Source: Eisenbergiella tayi
GTDB taxonomy: Bacteria; Bacillota; Clostridia; Lachnospirales; Lachnospiraceae
Assembly (NCBI RefSeq): GCF_001881565.1
Contig: NZ_MPDJ01000001.1
Span: forward strand, 70,538-125,944
Direction of reading: 5' to 3'
DNA length: 55,407 bases
Of the stretch, positions 33,132 to 42,387 are shown in pieces. Within the stretch, counting starts at the first letter, position 1. Every line of letters starts with the position of its first letter. A program made the translations under genes and the position numbers. Under the pieces are notes generated by a model. That model was not told the DNA's origin and ran no database searches. It was given only the letters and a program-made list of their open reading frames with translations.

Positions 33132-34888
33132 ATTTCCTCCATTTCCACCCGGAACCGGCATTTTCTTGTCCCCGGCTTTTCTTTGTCCGCCGGCACCTCC
33201 CAGGTTATACAATATACCTCTTCCTCTGCCCCCCTGTGATTGGAATGCTTTTTCGTCTCAAAGCCAATGCTTCCTTCCAAATCCTCCACGGTTATCCGGC
33301 AGCCATATTTTCTTCCCGCTATATGTATGGCATTTCCCACGATTACAGGCTTATATTGTGTCACCAGATTTTCCTTCATGGAAACAGGATTTTCTCCCGT
33401 CTCCCTGTCCTCCAGCACATCTTCCGCCTGAAGGCTTTCCTTCGCCGGATCATAGCACAGGCTTCTCGTCAGCGACTTCACACGTTCTGTTCCATAAGCC
33501 TGCCCAAAGGAAATACCGGTTCTGCCGCTGCCGTCCGCTTCAAAATGACTGCATGCATATTCCGTTCCTTCCTTCTGTCCTTTCCCATCAATAACAGGAA
33601 CTGAGTGACCAAAGGAATGGTTGCACAGGATATCATACCTCTTTTCGCCGAAATAGTCCCGGGTATATTCCCCAGCTCCCAAATCCGTTAAGAGCATTTC
33701 ATCCCCCGCCAGATACAGGAAGCTTCCCACATCATTGTGATTATGGGATTCCCCGTTATTTCCGCCCTTTGCCGCCATGCCTCCGCCGGATAGACCTCTG
33801 CAGATACTCCACTGGGCTCCGGGCAGCACAAGACAGTCCGCTGCTCCATCGTCTTCCTCAGCGGGAAGCAACCCTTTTTCCGCCTGCTCCAGATATTTCC
33901 GGGTCCAAACCACATCCCTGTAATTAGCCATAAACCGATAGCAGCTGTCCTCATCAAAACCGCCGGCACAGGATATGGGAGGTATTTCCACTCCAGCATA
34001 CCGCATGGCCAGAAAGCATGTCAATCCCATCTTATAGGTATCCCTGCTGTCCCCGTCCGAAAAGCTGAGCGTCCTGCCGGAAGGGAAATAGCACTTCTGC
34101 TGGAACATGGCTATCCGCCTGCATTTTTCATCTTCCATCAGATCGATCGCTCCGTCCGTATACCGGTACAGCATATCGGCAAAGCCGGTATAATAGGTCA
34201 TCCCATATGTGAAATACCCCAGCCCTTCCATGCAGGCTCCATCCTCGGAAAATCCGGCGATATAAGAATCCAGTGAACAGACAATACGATCCAGAAGAGG
34301 TTTCAGGAGCTCCGGCTCGTCCTGCATCAGATAGATCGCCGCACAGCCGATGCTTCCACAGCATACCGCATTCCAGTTATTGTCTCCGCCTTCCCACTTT
34401 GCATAAGGTGCCGCTGCATTCATAAACGGGGTTAAAACTCTCCGGAATACATTTTCTCTCACCTTCTCACAAAGTGCCGAAGGCAGGCGGCCCTTAAGCC
34501 CGCTTATGATTTCAGACAGCGCGTGGGCCGTTTCCGAAGCAAATAAATCCACACAAATACGCCACTGCGGATCCTCTTTTCGGTTGATATGGGCAGGAAG
34601 CGCCCAGCATTCTTCCTCACAGATACCGTCCAGGACTTCTTCCAGTTTCTTCAGATATTCAGGCTTTCCCTCCAGAAGCGAAAGGCACCCATAGACCGCC
34701 AGCATCTTACGTCTTGCAAAGTATACCGACTCATATTTCAGCCGATTCCCTGTTGTCTCATACAGGGCAAACAGCTCTTCATCCGCTGCAGGCATGGGTT
34801 TATCCATCAACTCTTCCCCATGGGCCTGCATACAGGCAATATATTTCTGCAGATAACTCTCTATTTCTCTTGTACTAATCTGCTTCAT
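33128..34888 (-). CDS. Heparinase II/III-like polysaccharide lyase
   Basis: The start is ATG 34888 (MKQISTREIESYLQKY), eight bases past AGGAG. The product has 586 residues. The N-terminal 330 residues form an all-helical toroid (KWEGGDNNWNAVCCGSIGCA is typical). The beta-sandwich domain starts near KGGNNGESHNHNDVGSFLYL, where heparinase II/III members place catalytic His/Tyr, and continues LLTDLGAGEYTRDYF. Members eliminate at uronic acids of glycosaminoglycans or alginate, leaving unsaturated uronate, which KduI and KduD then process. No signal peptide is present, so it should act on imported oligosaccharides. The exact polymer is unknown. Confidence 0.85.
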   Translation of the reverse strand: MKQISTREIESYLQKYIACMQAHGEELMDKPMPAADEELFALYETTGNRLKYESVYFARRKMLAVYGCLSLLEGKPEYLKKLEEVLDGICEEECWALPAHINRKEDPQWRICVDLFASETAHALSEIISGLKGRLPSALCEKVRENVFRRVLTPFMNAAAPYAKWEGGDNNWNAVCCGSIGCAAIYLMQDEPELLKPLLDRIVCSLDSYIAGFSEDGACMEGLGYFTYGMTYYTGFADMLYRYTDGAIDLMEDEKCRRIAMFQQKCYFPSGRTLSFSDGDSRDTYKMGLTCFLAMRYAGVEIPPISCAGGFDEDSCYRFMANYRDVVWTRKYLEQAEKGLLPAEEDDGAADCLVLPGAQWSICRGLSGGGMAAKGGNNGESHNHNDVGSFLYLAGDEMLLTDLGAGEYTRDYFGEKRYDILCNHSFGHSVPVIDGKGQKEGTEYACSHFEADGSGRTGISFGQAYGTERVKSLTRSLCYDPAKESLQAEDVLEDRETGENPVSMKENLVTQYKPVIVGNAIHIAGRKYGCRITVEDLEGSIGFETKKHSNHRGAEEEVYCITWEVPADKEKPGTRKCRFRVEMEEI

Positions 34889-34927
34889 TGATTTACTCCT
34901 ATCTGCGGGCTTCCGCACGCGTACAAC

Positions 34928-35725
34928 TCAGCGTTCCTCCACTCCCTGCTCTTTTCCGTATACCTCGATCTGGGTAAGCGCCGGGAACGGGGACGGGTCA
35001 TCTGCCTTTATCAAATCTCCCATTTCCAGCCAGGTAATTGTTTTCTTATCAAAGGTAAACGTATGAGGAAGGACCGATTTTTCCATGGGAAGCTGCATCT
35101 GGCTGCCATCTGAAAAAGTTATCCTGCCGTCCACCCACCAGTTATCGTGAGGGAAATCAGCCCGTGTATACAGCATGATGGTGTCCACCTCCACCGGGCG
35201 ACCGAAATCCAGCCGGATTTTGGCATCATCCTGCCTGTTTATTCCCCAGGAAGCATAGGGCCACTCCCCGTGGGAACGGTTTTCCGTTACGCCGTCAATG
35301 GCATTCATTGCCGCAAAAACAGACTCTCCCCTGGTTTCCACATTAGCGGATGCCCTCGGATAACACACCTTATTTCCATGCTGATCGTTTACATTCACCG
35401 CCAAGTTACGGTATGCGTGAATTTCAAAATCCTTTGCTTTTTTAGCCGACAGCAGATGCCTTTCCCCGGAAAATACCTTCGGAGAATAACAGACTCTTTT
35501 TTCACCGAAGGGAATGGTATATTCATAATTACCGGTAAGGTACACCAGCGATTTCCCCAGGGCATCATCCAGCTGAAGCCATAGCCAACAGGGGCTTTCC
35601 GTAGTTTCCACAAGGATTTTATCCCCCTCCAGATAGGCGCAGGATACTGCCAGATTCGTTTCCGCCTCTCCGCTGCTCATGGCTTTTACCTGATTGTCCT
35701 TATCTATTACTTTTAAAATCAGCAC
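34928..35725 (-). CDS. Hypothetical carbohydrate-binding-like protein of the uronate operon
   Basis: GTG start at 35725, eight bases past GGAGG; the product has 265 residues. The C-terminal 150 residues resemble an F5/8-type-C (discoidin) sandwich: ASANVETRGESVFAAMNAID, then WPYASWGINRQDDAKIRLDF and VDTIMLYTRADFPHDNWWVD. The first 100 residues look like another beta-domain. There is no signal peptide and no catalytic motif. It lies 39 bp before the lyase gene and probably assists it in binding substrate. Confidence 0.65.
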   Translation of the reverse strand: MLILKVIDKDNQVKAMSSGEAETNLAVSCAYLEGDKILVETTESPCWLWLQLDDALGKSLVYLTGNYEYTIPFGEKRVCYSPKVFSGERHLLSAKKAKDFEIHAYRNLAVNVNDQHGNKVCYPRASANVETRGESVFAAMNAIDGVTENRSHGEWPYASWGINRQDDAKIRLDFGRPVEVDTIMLYTRADFPHDNWWVDGRITFSDGSQMQLPMEKSVLPHTFTFDKKTITWLEMGDLIKADDPSPFPALTQIEVYGKEQGVEER

Positions 35726-35770
35726 CTTTCTTTCCTCCCGTCTGTTCTGAAATTTCCACTATAGCAACAG

Positions 35771-35834
35771 GGGCCTTCCCCGCTGCGAGCGCAGGAAGGC
35801 CCTTCAAACTACCTTTTATTGCCGGAATCCCGGC
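35771..35834. repeat. Two intercistronic hairpins
   Basis: GGGCCTTCC/GGAAGGCCC (35771-35802), with an inner CTGCG/CGCAG, and GCCGG/CCGGC (35821-35834). On the minus strand neither has a U-tract, so they look like mRNA-stabilising or processing hairpins between the kduD-like gene and the next gene. The second is followed by TTTT on the plus strand and could stop antisense transcripts. Confidence 0.5.
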
Positions 35835-35884
35835 TTTTCTGATTCTTTTAAATTGGATTCTTACAAATCCGATTTCCCCGATGA

Positions 35885-36688
35885 TTACTGCGGCTGCTTT
35901 CCGATATAAGCCAGAATACCGCCATCCACATAAAGCACATGTCCGTTTACAAAATTGGAAGCGTCGGATGCCAGGAAAACAGCGGGCCCCTTCAGATCTT
36001 CCGTATCTCCCCAACGGGCCGCAGGAGTCTTTGCAATAATAAACTGGTCAAAGGGATGTCTGCTTCCGTCAGCCTGAAGCTCACGCAGAGGAGCTGTCTG
36101 AGGAGTAGCAATATAGCCGGGGCCGATACCGTTGCACTGAATATTGAATTCCCCATACTCGGATGCGATATTTCTGGTAAGCATTTTCAGACCGCCCTTG
36201 GCTGCTGCATAAGCGGAAACCGTTTCACGTCCCAGCTCACTCATCATAGAACAGATATTAATTATCTTGCCGTGTCCCTTTTTGATCATTCCGGGAATAA
36301 CAGCTTTGGAAACGATAAAGGGTGCATTCAAATCCACATCAATTACCTGACGGAACTGATCCGCGCTCATCTCCAGCATCGGAATACGCTTGATAATACC
36401 GGCATTGTTTACCAGGATATCAATAACGCCAACCTCTTCCTCAATCTTCTTAACCATGTCGCATACCGCCGCTTCGTCGGTAACGTCGCACACATAGCCG
36501 TGGGCCTCAATCCCTTCTTCCTTATAGGAAGCAATTCCCTTATCCACCAGTTCCTGCTTAATGTCATTGAAAACGATGGTAGCTCCTGCCTGTGCGTAAG
36601 CCGTCGCAATAGCGAAGCCGATGCCATAGGATGCCCCCGTTACCAGTGCCACTTTGCCTTCCAGTGAAAAATCATTCAAAATTCCCAT
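35885..36688 (-). CDS. kduD: SDR oxidoreductase, 2-dehydro-3-deoxygluconate 5-dehydrogenase (KduD) / gluconate 5-dehydrogenase-like
   Basis: The product has 267 residues, with AAGGAGG before the ATG. Classical short-chain dehydrogenase: TGASYGIGFAIATAYAQAG for cofactor, NNAGIIKRIPMLEM, catalytic Ser in ICSMMSELGRETVSAYAAAK (Tyr and Lys in YAAAK), and C-terminal HVLYVDGGILAYIG. The sequence resembles gluconate 5-dehydrogenases as well as KduD. The kduI gene 34 bp upstream favours reduction of 2,5-diketo-3-deoxygluconate to KDG. KDG would pass to KdgK encoded at 15680-16702. The symbol rests on context. Confidence 0.75.
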   Translation of the reverse strand: MGILNDFSLEGKVALVTGASYGIGFAIATAYAQAGATIVFNDIKQELVDKGIASYKEEGIEAHGYVCDVTDEAAVCDMVKKIEEEVGVIDILVNNAGIIKRIPMLEMSADQFRQVIDVDLNAPFIVSKAVIPGMIKKGHGKIINICSMMSELGRETVSAYAAAKGGLKMLTRNIASEYGEFNIQCNGIGPGYIATPQTAPLRELQADGSRHPFDQFIIAKTPAARWGDTEDLKGPAVFLASDASNFVNGHVLYVDGGILAYIGKQPQ

Positions 36689-36722
36689 TTTCTATTCCTC
36701 CTTATATACCACATCAGTTTCC

Positions 36723-37586
36723 TTACATCAGATCCGTCATTTTAACGCCGTCCATGTCGTCAAAATCCTGGTTTTCACCAACCATGCCCCAGATAAAGGT
36801 ATATGCCCTGGAACCGCTTCCTGAATGAATGGACCAGCTGGGTGAAATCACCGCTTCTTCATTTCTTACAACAATATGTCTCGTCTCTGTAGGTTCTCCC
36901 ATATAATGCATGACGAAAGCGTCCTCAGGGAGATCAAAATACAGATAAACCTCCATTCTTCTGTCGTGAGTATGGCAGGGCATCGTATTCCATACACTGC
37001 CCGGCTTAAGGGAAGTCATTCCCATAACCAGCTGACAGCTTTCCACCTGTCCGGGAAGAATATATTTACATATAACCCTGTGATTGGATTCCTCCAGGCT
37101 TCCCAGCTCCACCTTATTTTCATCCTTAATAATAACTACTCCATCCTCCGGCGTCCCTTCTCTCTTGATCAGTACCGTGGGATATGTGGTATGTGCAGGA
37201 GCGCTGTTCAGATAAAACTTAGCAGGATTTGTACCATCCACGCTTTCAAAGCTGATATCCCTGGCTCCCATTCCGACATACATTCCTTCTCTGGGCGCCA
37301 CCTCATACACTTTTCCGTCAATTGTGATTTTACCTGCGCCGCCGATGTTGATAACTCCCAGTTCTCTTCTCTGAAGGAAATACTCCGCACGAAGCTCCTC
37401 CCCTGCCGTAAGCTCCAGCTTCTTTCCAACCGGGGTTGCCGTTCCTGTAATAATACGGTCGATATGACTGTACACAAGTTTGATTTCATCCGCTGCAAAA
37501 AGCCCCTGAATCAGAAATTCCTCACGCAGTCTTTCCGTCGTATAATGCTTCACATCCTTTGGCGATGATGCCGTTCTTAATTCCAT
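36723..37586 (-). CDS. kduI: 5-dehydro-4-deoxy-D-glucuronate isomerase
   Basis: The start is taken at ATG 37586 (MELRTASSPKDVKHYTTE); an ATG nine bases upstream abuts the GGAGG. The product has 287 residues against 278 for E. coli KduI. The zinc site of this cupin is visible: His-x-His and Glu in PCHTHDRRMEVYLYFDL and a further His in SPSWSIHSGSGSRAYTFIWG. KduI converts 4-deoxy-5-keto uronate, the product of lyase cleavage, to 2,5-diketo-3-deoxygluconate. It is first in a six-gene operon. The divergent AraC regulator is the likely controller. Confidence 0.95.
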   Translation of the reverse strand: MELRTASSPKDVKHYTTERLREEFLIQGLFAADEIKLVYSHIDRIITGTATPVGKKLELTAGEELRAEYFLQRRELGVINIGGAGKITIDGKVYEVAPREGMYVGMGARDISFESVDGTNPAKFYLNSAPAHTTYPTVLIKREGTPEDGVVIIKDENKVELGSLEESNHRVICKYILPGQVESCQLVMGMTSLKPGSVWNTMPCHTHDRRMEVYLYFDLPEDAFVMHYMGEPTETRHIVVRNEEAVISPSWSIHSGSGSRAYTFIWGMVGENQDFDDMDGVKMTDLM

Positions 37587-37731
37587 TCCTTCCATACCTC
37601 CTGACCTTTATAACCCGTTGATGTCTCTTTTATTCCCGGAACCTCTTCCTGGCCATTCCGGGAATACTACGTTACTGCAATAATCATAGCATTCTTTATA
37701 TTCCGGTTCTTGTGTTATTTTCTCTAAAATC

Positions 37732-37760
37732 TTGCTTATTCTGAACTTATGTCGTATACT
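37732..37760 (+). promoter_or_regulatory. Promoter of the AraC regulator facing the kdu operon
   Basis: TTGCTT (37732-37737), 17 bp, TATACT (37755-37760), leaving a leader of about 115 nt. The kdu operon promoter must lie in the same 290-bp spacer; the best minus-strand -10 I see is TATGAT near 37683. Confidence 0.5.
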
Positions 37761-37879
37761 GTACAAAAAGGGGGATTATGCTGTCTCCACAGGCCGCATA
37801 ATTACCATATTCTCTGTAAAAAGTCCGCAAAACAGAGGGATCTTTTACTAATCAGAAGAAAGGAAAAAGTAAGGGAATT

Positions 37880-38743
37880 ATGAAAGAATACAGTTCCTGC
37901 AAATCAGCAATTCAATCCTGTATAGAAAATAAAAGTTTTGCGGTAGCTCATTTATACAATGACGAGAAACCCATGGATATGCATATCCATGACTGTTATG
38001 AAATTTATTATTCCATCTCCGGCGGCAAACAATTTCTCATAGACAACCGTTTTTATGACATCCAGCCCGGGGATATTTTCTTTATCAATCAATACGAGAG
38101 CCACTACCTGTCCCAAATCGATCAGGCTGTGCATGAACGGATCGTCCTGTCCATCTATCCCGACTTTTTAAAAAGTCTCTCCTCCGACGTTACAGACCTG
38201 AATAACTGTTTCCACCACAGAGGCAGCGATATCTCTCATAAACTCCATCTGACCGAAGAAGATCAAAACCGTTTCCGCTATTTCGTCCATAAACTCACTG
38301 GTTTTACCGGCTTCGGGGCCGATTTGGAGGAAAAGGCTGTCTTCACCGAACTCATGGTTTTCCTGAACCGCATCTTTTACAACAAAAGCTCTGCCGATCT
38401 CCTGATAACAGACAGCGCTGCCTACCACACCCAGGTTGATGACATCCTCACCTTTATCAACCAGAATATCGATTCCCAGCTGAGCATCGACGACCTGTCC
38501 GGCCATTTTTATCTGAGCAGTTCATACCTGTGCCGCATTTTCAAAGCCGCCACAGGCACCACCATAAACAAATACATCACTGCCAAACGCATCACTGTAG
38601 CCAAGTCTCTCCTGAGCACCGGCTATTCCGTAACAGAAACCTGCGAATTATGCGGCTTCAACGACTACAGCAATTTCCTTAAAGCCTTCACCAAGGCTGT
38701 AGGGATTTCTCCCAAAAAATACGCTCAATGCTCCGCAAGCTGA
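37880..38743 (+). CDS. AraC-family regulator with cupin sensor, likely of the kdu operon
   Basis: The product has 287 residues. An N-terminal cupin holds His residues in MHIHDCYEIYYSISGGKQFL and the turn IQPGDIFFINQYESHYL. The C-terminal DNA-binding part has two helix-turn-helices (LSIDDLSGHFYLSSSYLCRI and YSVTETCELCGFNDYSNFLK). It is divergent from kduI and monocistronic. By position it should activate the uronate operon in response to a uronate intermediate, but ligand and sites are not identified. Confidence 0.88.
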   Translation: MKEYSSCKSAIQSCIENKSFAVAHLYNDEKPMDMHIHDCYEIYYSISGGKQFLIDNRFYDIQPGDIFFINQYESHYLSQIDQAVHERIVLSIYPDFLKSLSSDVTDLNNCFHHRGSDISHKLHLTEEDQNRFRYFVHKLTGFTGFGADLEEKAVFTELMVFLNRIFYNKSSADLLITDSAAYHTQVDDILTFINQNIDSQLSIDDLSGHFYLSSSYLCRIFKAATGTTINKYITAKRITVAKSLLSTGYSVTETCELCGFNDYSNFLKAFTKAVGISPKKYAQCSAS

Positions 38744-38780
38744 ATTTCAAAACTCCCGGCGCTGATTCCGACCAAATCTT

Positions 38781-39461
38781 TCACTGTAGCAGCGCCGGTA
38801 TATCAATCAGCTTTTCACAAATCCAATCCGCTTCGGAATCAACAGCTGCATGTACCAAAATGGTTCCCATACCAGCGTCCCTTCCTCCCTGTATATCTGC
38901 TATCGGATTATCCCCAATCATATAACTGACTTCAGGAAAACCTGCCATTTTCAACGCTTGCTGAAATATCTCCGACCTGGGCTTTTCATACCCAATCTCA
39001 GAAGAAACAATATAATCCTTAAAATAATTTCCCAGTCCCAAAGCTTTCACAATATCCGCTAGTTCCGGAAAATTATTTGATATCATAAAATTCTCATATC
39101 CCATCTCCCTGCATTTTTCCAAAACCTCTTCCGCATCTTCATATAAATGATATCCCCCAAAATCCAAAATACGCCCCTTAAAATATCCATTCATCTGAGT
39201 CCAATTCGATTCCGGTATTCCACACTCCCTAAAAAAACTCATAAACTTGCCAAACAGGCTTTCCCACCATCGTTCTCCAATCTCATTCGGGTAAGATACC
39301 TCAGGTACGTACCATGTACAAGCCGTATGCAGAAACTGTCTAATCTTTTCCCTCTCAATTTCAACCCCAAACTCTCTGACCGTACTGTCCAAAGCATCTA
39401 AAAAAGACTCATTCGGATAAATGATCGTACCATCGAAATCCCAAAATAAAACCTTCTTCAT
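38781..39461 (-). CDS. HAD-superfamily hydrolase
   Basis: The start is ATG 39461 (MKKVLFWDFDGTIIYP) behind GGGGGA; an ATG four codons upstream overlaps the preceding stop and has no site. The product has 226 residues. HAD motif I is FWDFDGT, motif II is FMISNNFPE, motif III is the Lys in SEIGYEKPRSEIF, and motif IV is MIGDNPIADIQGG. It is a small-molecule phosphatase of unknown substrate. Together with the kinase gene upstream it is distinctly AT-richer than its neighbours. Confidence 0.88.
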   Translation of the reverse strand: MKKVLFWDFDGTIIYPNESFLDALDSTVREFGVEIEREKIRQFLHTACTWYVPEVSYPNEIGERWWESLFGKFMSFFRECGIPESNWTQMNGYFKGRILDFGGYHLYEDAEEVLEKCREMGYENFMISNNFPELADIVKALGLGNYFKDYIVSSEIGYEKPRSEIFQQALKMAGFPEVSYMIGDNPIADIQGGRDAGMGTILVHAAVDSEADWICEKLIDIPALLQ

Positions 39462-39472
39462 AATTTCCCCCA

Positions 39473-40375
39473 TTAATTATCTATAAGTTCTTTTATCCTT
39501 TTACGCAAATCGCCTATCGTTTCAAACTCATATGATTTCCCGATATCCATTTCAATGACCTCCGCACCAAAATTATGAATCAAAATCCCGCTCAAACAAA
39601 TTTCAGCCAGTTCATCAGAATCCAGATCCCCGAAAAAACCCTTTAACAGATACTTATCGAATCTGAAAAAATCAATAGCCACGAGGGCATACTCATAACA
39701 AACCGGAGCCCGCACCGCATCTGCAAAATCAATGATATAAAACCTGCCATCACGACCCAGAATACAATTTTCCCCAAATAAATCACCATGAACAAAAACC
39801 TTCTCACCGTATTCAAACGTCCGAATATATTCCAAACGCTCTTCCCTGAACCTCTCCCCAAACCTTTCAAACCTGCTCTTTACGTAATTCCCATCCAAAA
39901 TATCTATACCATTAAAATCATCGCAAGGCACATTCATACCGTCCGCAAGCCTGCGCAGTTCCCTCCCAGCTTCCACTTTCTGCACCCCGGACATCCTTTT
40001 TACCTCATCATTAAACTCCCTTCCCTCTACATAATCCGAAACAATATAATGGAACACATACTTATCCTTATACGCCCCGCTTCCCACCAATCTCGGAGCC
40101 GTAACTCCATGCTCAACTGCAAATTTTAAAGCAAATACTTCCGTCTCAAAATCCCTGTTCTGCCCTCTCCCACACTCTTCAGGCGCAAAGATTTTTAACA
40201 CATACTCCCCCACCCTGAAAACCGCATTTGTCCCTGGTGTAAGATTATAAATTCTATCAAAAGCCAGCTTCTCCTCTTTCATAATAGCCCCAACCAAAGG
40301 TTCAAAAACAGCAATTGACTGAAAAACCCTTCCCCAATCCTCCCAACTGCCGATATCCTCATTAAACAAATACAC
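39473..40375 (-). CDS. Aminoglycoside-phosphotransferase-family kinase
   Basis: The frame is open to 40525, but that extension is translated through a strong terminator hairpin (40437-40500). AAGGAGG (40391-40385) stands nine bases before a GTG at 40375, so I start there, giving 300 residues. The catalytic loop is FVHGDLFGEN with the metal-binding Asp in YIIDFADA, and FHYIVSDYVEGREF is the hinge. APH-fold kinases phosphorylate small alcohols such as choline, homoserine or antibiotics. The substrate cannot be assigned, and I would not call it a resistance gene. The HAD gene follows with its own start 12 bp on. Confidence 0.8.
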   Translation of the reverse strand: MYLFNEDIGSWEDWGRVFQSIAVFEPLVGAIMKEEKLAFDRIYNLTPGTNAVFRVGEYVLKIFAPEECGRGQNRDFETEVFALKFAVEHGVTAPRLVGSGAYKDKYVFHYIVSDYVEGREFNDEVKRMSGVQKVEAGRELRRLADGMNVPCDDFNGIDILDGNYVKSRFERFGERFREERLEYIRTFEYGEKVFVHGDLFGENCILGRDGRFYIIDFADAVRAPVCYEYALVAIDFFRFDKYLLKGFFGDLDSDELAEICLSGILIHNFGAEVIEMDIGKSYEFETIGDLRKRIKELIDN

Positions 40376-40436
40376 TCCCCATCCCCTCCTTATGCTTTTC
40401 TGCAGTTCCCCATTCCCCCAGCCCCTGGATAAAAAA

Positions 40437-40500
40437 ATGCTCTTGCCGTCAGGCGAGAAGTTCCCGAGGGTGGATCCCTTCTGACCAGCAAGAGCATTTT
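40437..40500. terminator. Terminator between the ABC exporter and kinase genes
   Basis: ATGCTCTTGC pairs with GCAAGAGCAT, with an inner TCAG/CTGA and GAAG/CTTC stem. The minus-strand U-tract is seven T and the plus-strand tract five T. It lies 24 bp past the ABC gene stop. Confidence 0.8.
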
Positions 40501-40521
40501 TCTCATCCGGGGAGCGCCGCC

Positions 40522-42252
40522 TCACTGCGACAGCTGCGCCTGCTGAAGACGGTAATAAAACCCTTTTTCCCCCATCAATTCCTTATGGGTTCCCCGCTCC
40601 ACAATTTCCCCTTCATGAATGACCAATATCAAATCCGCATTCTGTATTGTGGAAAGACGGTGGGCGATAGCTATAATAGTTCTGTTCCCCGTCAGACTGC
40701 TGATAGCCTTCTGTATCTGCCTCTCTGTCTCCACATCCACAGAGGCCGTCGCTTCATCCAGAATAATGATAGGCGACTGCCGCAGTATCGCCCTTGCAAT
40801 TGCCACACGCTGCTTCTGCCCGCCGGATAGACGAAGCCCTCTTTCCCCCACCTTCGTATCATACTGCTCCGGCATGTGCATAATATCATCATGAATATTC
40901 GCCGCCCTGGCCGCCGCTTCAATTTCTTCCTGCGTGGCATCCGGTTTTGCATAACCGATATTCTCGGCAATTGTCCCATTAAACAAAAAGGTATCCTGAA
41001 GAACGGGGGATATATTCCGGCGCAGGCTCTGCAGGGTAGCCTTTCTGATATCCGTTCCGTCAATCCGTATAGTCCCCTCCACGGGATCATAGAACCGGGA
41101 CAGCAGCTGAGTCATTGTCGTCTTTCCCACACCGGTAGGCCCTACCAGGGCAACCATCATCCCCGGCTTACAGGAAAAGGAGATATCCTTCAGCACAGGT
41201 ATTTTATTGCCATAGTGGAAGCTTACATGCTCAAATGCAATACTGCCCTTCACATCTTTCAGCTCCACAGCATCTTCTGCATCCTGTATTGCCGAAGGCG
41301 TATCCAGAATCAGTGTGACACGTTCCGCCCCTGCCAGGGACTGCTGCAGATTCTCCAACAGATTTGCCAGACCGGATACCGGCGCATAAAATAAAGATAA
41401 GTACAGAACGAAAGCCACTATATCCTCTACCGACAACTGCCCTCTGTACGCAAGCAGACCGCCGAAAAATACCACCAGAACCGTTCCCACCGAAGAAAGG
41501 AATTCCACACAGGGATGGAACACAGCGCTGGCCCGCAAGGCCCGGAGCATAGCCCTTACCTGCTCAAAATTCTTCTCCTTCACCTGCCCGCTTTCCAATT
41601 CCTCCTGCCCGAAGGACTGTATTTCATGAAGCCCCGACAGGTTATCCTGCAGCTTGGCATTCAGTTCTCCCATACACTTCTGGGAAGCTTTAAAAAAAGG
41701 TCTTACCTTTTTAGCAAAAATCACTCCGGAGAACAAAATCAGAGGAATAGGGCAGCAGGTAATCAATGCCAGACGCCAGTTAATCACCAGCAGAATAATA
41801 AGCACCCCTGCAAAGGTCACAAGATTTGTAATCATTTCAGGAATCATATGGGCATAAAGCAGTTCAAAATCCCTGGTATCATTTACCACACGGCTCATCA
41901 AATCGCCGGTCTGCTTGTCATGGAAAAATCCCAAATCCAGACTCTGCAGTTTATCATACATCCTGCTTCTGAGATCCCCCACAAGATACCAGGCTGCCTT
42001 ATGTGCCAGATAATTGCTGAGGAACCGGAAAACCACCCGGAAAAGATACAGCGCCAGCAGCAGCAGCGTGAGCCTGATAATAACCTTTAAAGACTCTTCC
42101 ACCATTCCTTTTTCCACAACTCCCGTCATGGTTGACAGTACCTTGGGCGCCGCCAGATTTACTGCCGTCAGGCAGAGAGTGGATATAATGGCAAATATAT
42201 ACAGTACCTTATACCTGGATGCTTCCTTAGTCAGTTTCCATAACATTTTCAT
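40522..42252 (-). CDS. ABC exporter, fused permease and ATPase
   Basis: The product has 576 residues. Six transmembrane helices span about 1-310, with a coupling-type segment around EIQSFGQEELESGQVKE. The ATPase follows with Walker A VGPTGVGKTTMTQ, Q-loop SPVLQDTFLFNG, signature RLSGGQKQRVAIA, Walker B IIILDEATASVD and the H-loop IAIAHRLSTIQNA. One half-transporter alone suggests a homodimer. The usual cargoes are lipids, peptides or drugs. It stands alone between a terminator and the divergent DUF1905 gene. Confidence 0.93.
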   Translation of the reverse strand: MKMLWKLTKEASRYKVLYIFAIISTLCLTAVNLAAPKVLSTMTGVVEKGMVEESLKVIIRLTLLLLALYLFRVVFRFLSNYLAHKAAWYLVGDLRSRMYDKLQSLDLGFFHDKQTGDLMSRVVNDTRDFELLYAHMIPEMITNLVTFAGVLIILLVINWRLALITCCPIPLILFSGVIFAKKVRPFFKASQKCMGELNAKLQDNLSGLHEIQSFGQEELESGQVKEKNFEQVRAMLRALRASAVFHPCVEFLSSVGTVLVVFFGGLLAYRGQLSVEDIVAFVLYLSLFYAPVSGLANLLENLQQSLAGAERVTLILDTPSAIQDAEDAVELKDVKGSIAFEHVSFHYGNKIPVLKDISFSCKPGMMVALVGPTGVGKTTMTQLLSRFYDPVEGTIRIDGTDIRKATLQSLRRNISPVLQDTFLFNGTIAENIGYAKPDATQEEIEAAARAANIHDDIMHMPEQYDTKVGERGLRLSGGQKQRVAIARAILRQSPIIILDEATASVDVETERQIQKAISSLTGNRTIIAIAHRLSTIQNADLILVIHEGEIVERGTHKELMGEKGFYYRLQQAQLSQ

Positions 42253-42387
42253 TGCCCGTACACTCCTTTGCTTTAAGCCTTATGTAATTTCAAGTATACT
42301 TAACAGTATACAGCCTTTCCTAATTATGGGAAAGACAGAATTTTAAACCGACAGTCTTTCATTTTCGATAAAAAGGAGAATTAGATT

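Noticed and set aside
39473..40375. Antibiotic resistance call for the APH-type kinase
   Set aside because: The APH fold covers many metabolic kinases; nothing in the sequence or neighbours points to an aminoglycoside substrate.
40455..40485. AGGGTGGATCC inside the 40.4 kb hairpin, another T-box-like string
   Set aside because: It lies in the loop of a bidirectional terminator downstream of an ABC gene and lacks the rest of a T-box leader.
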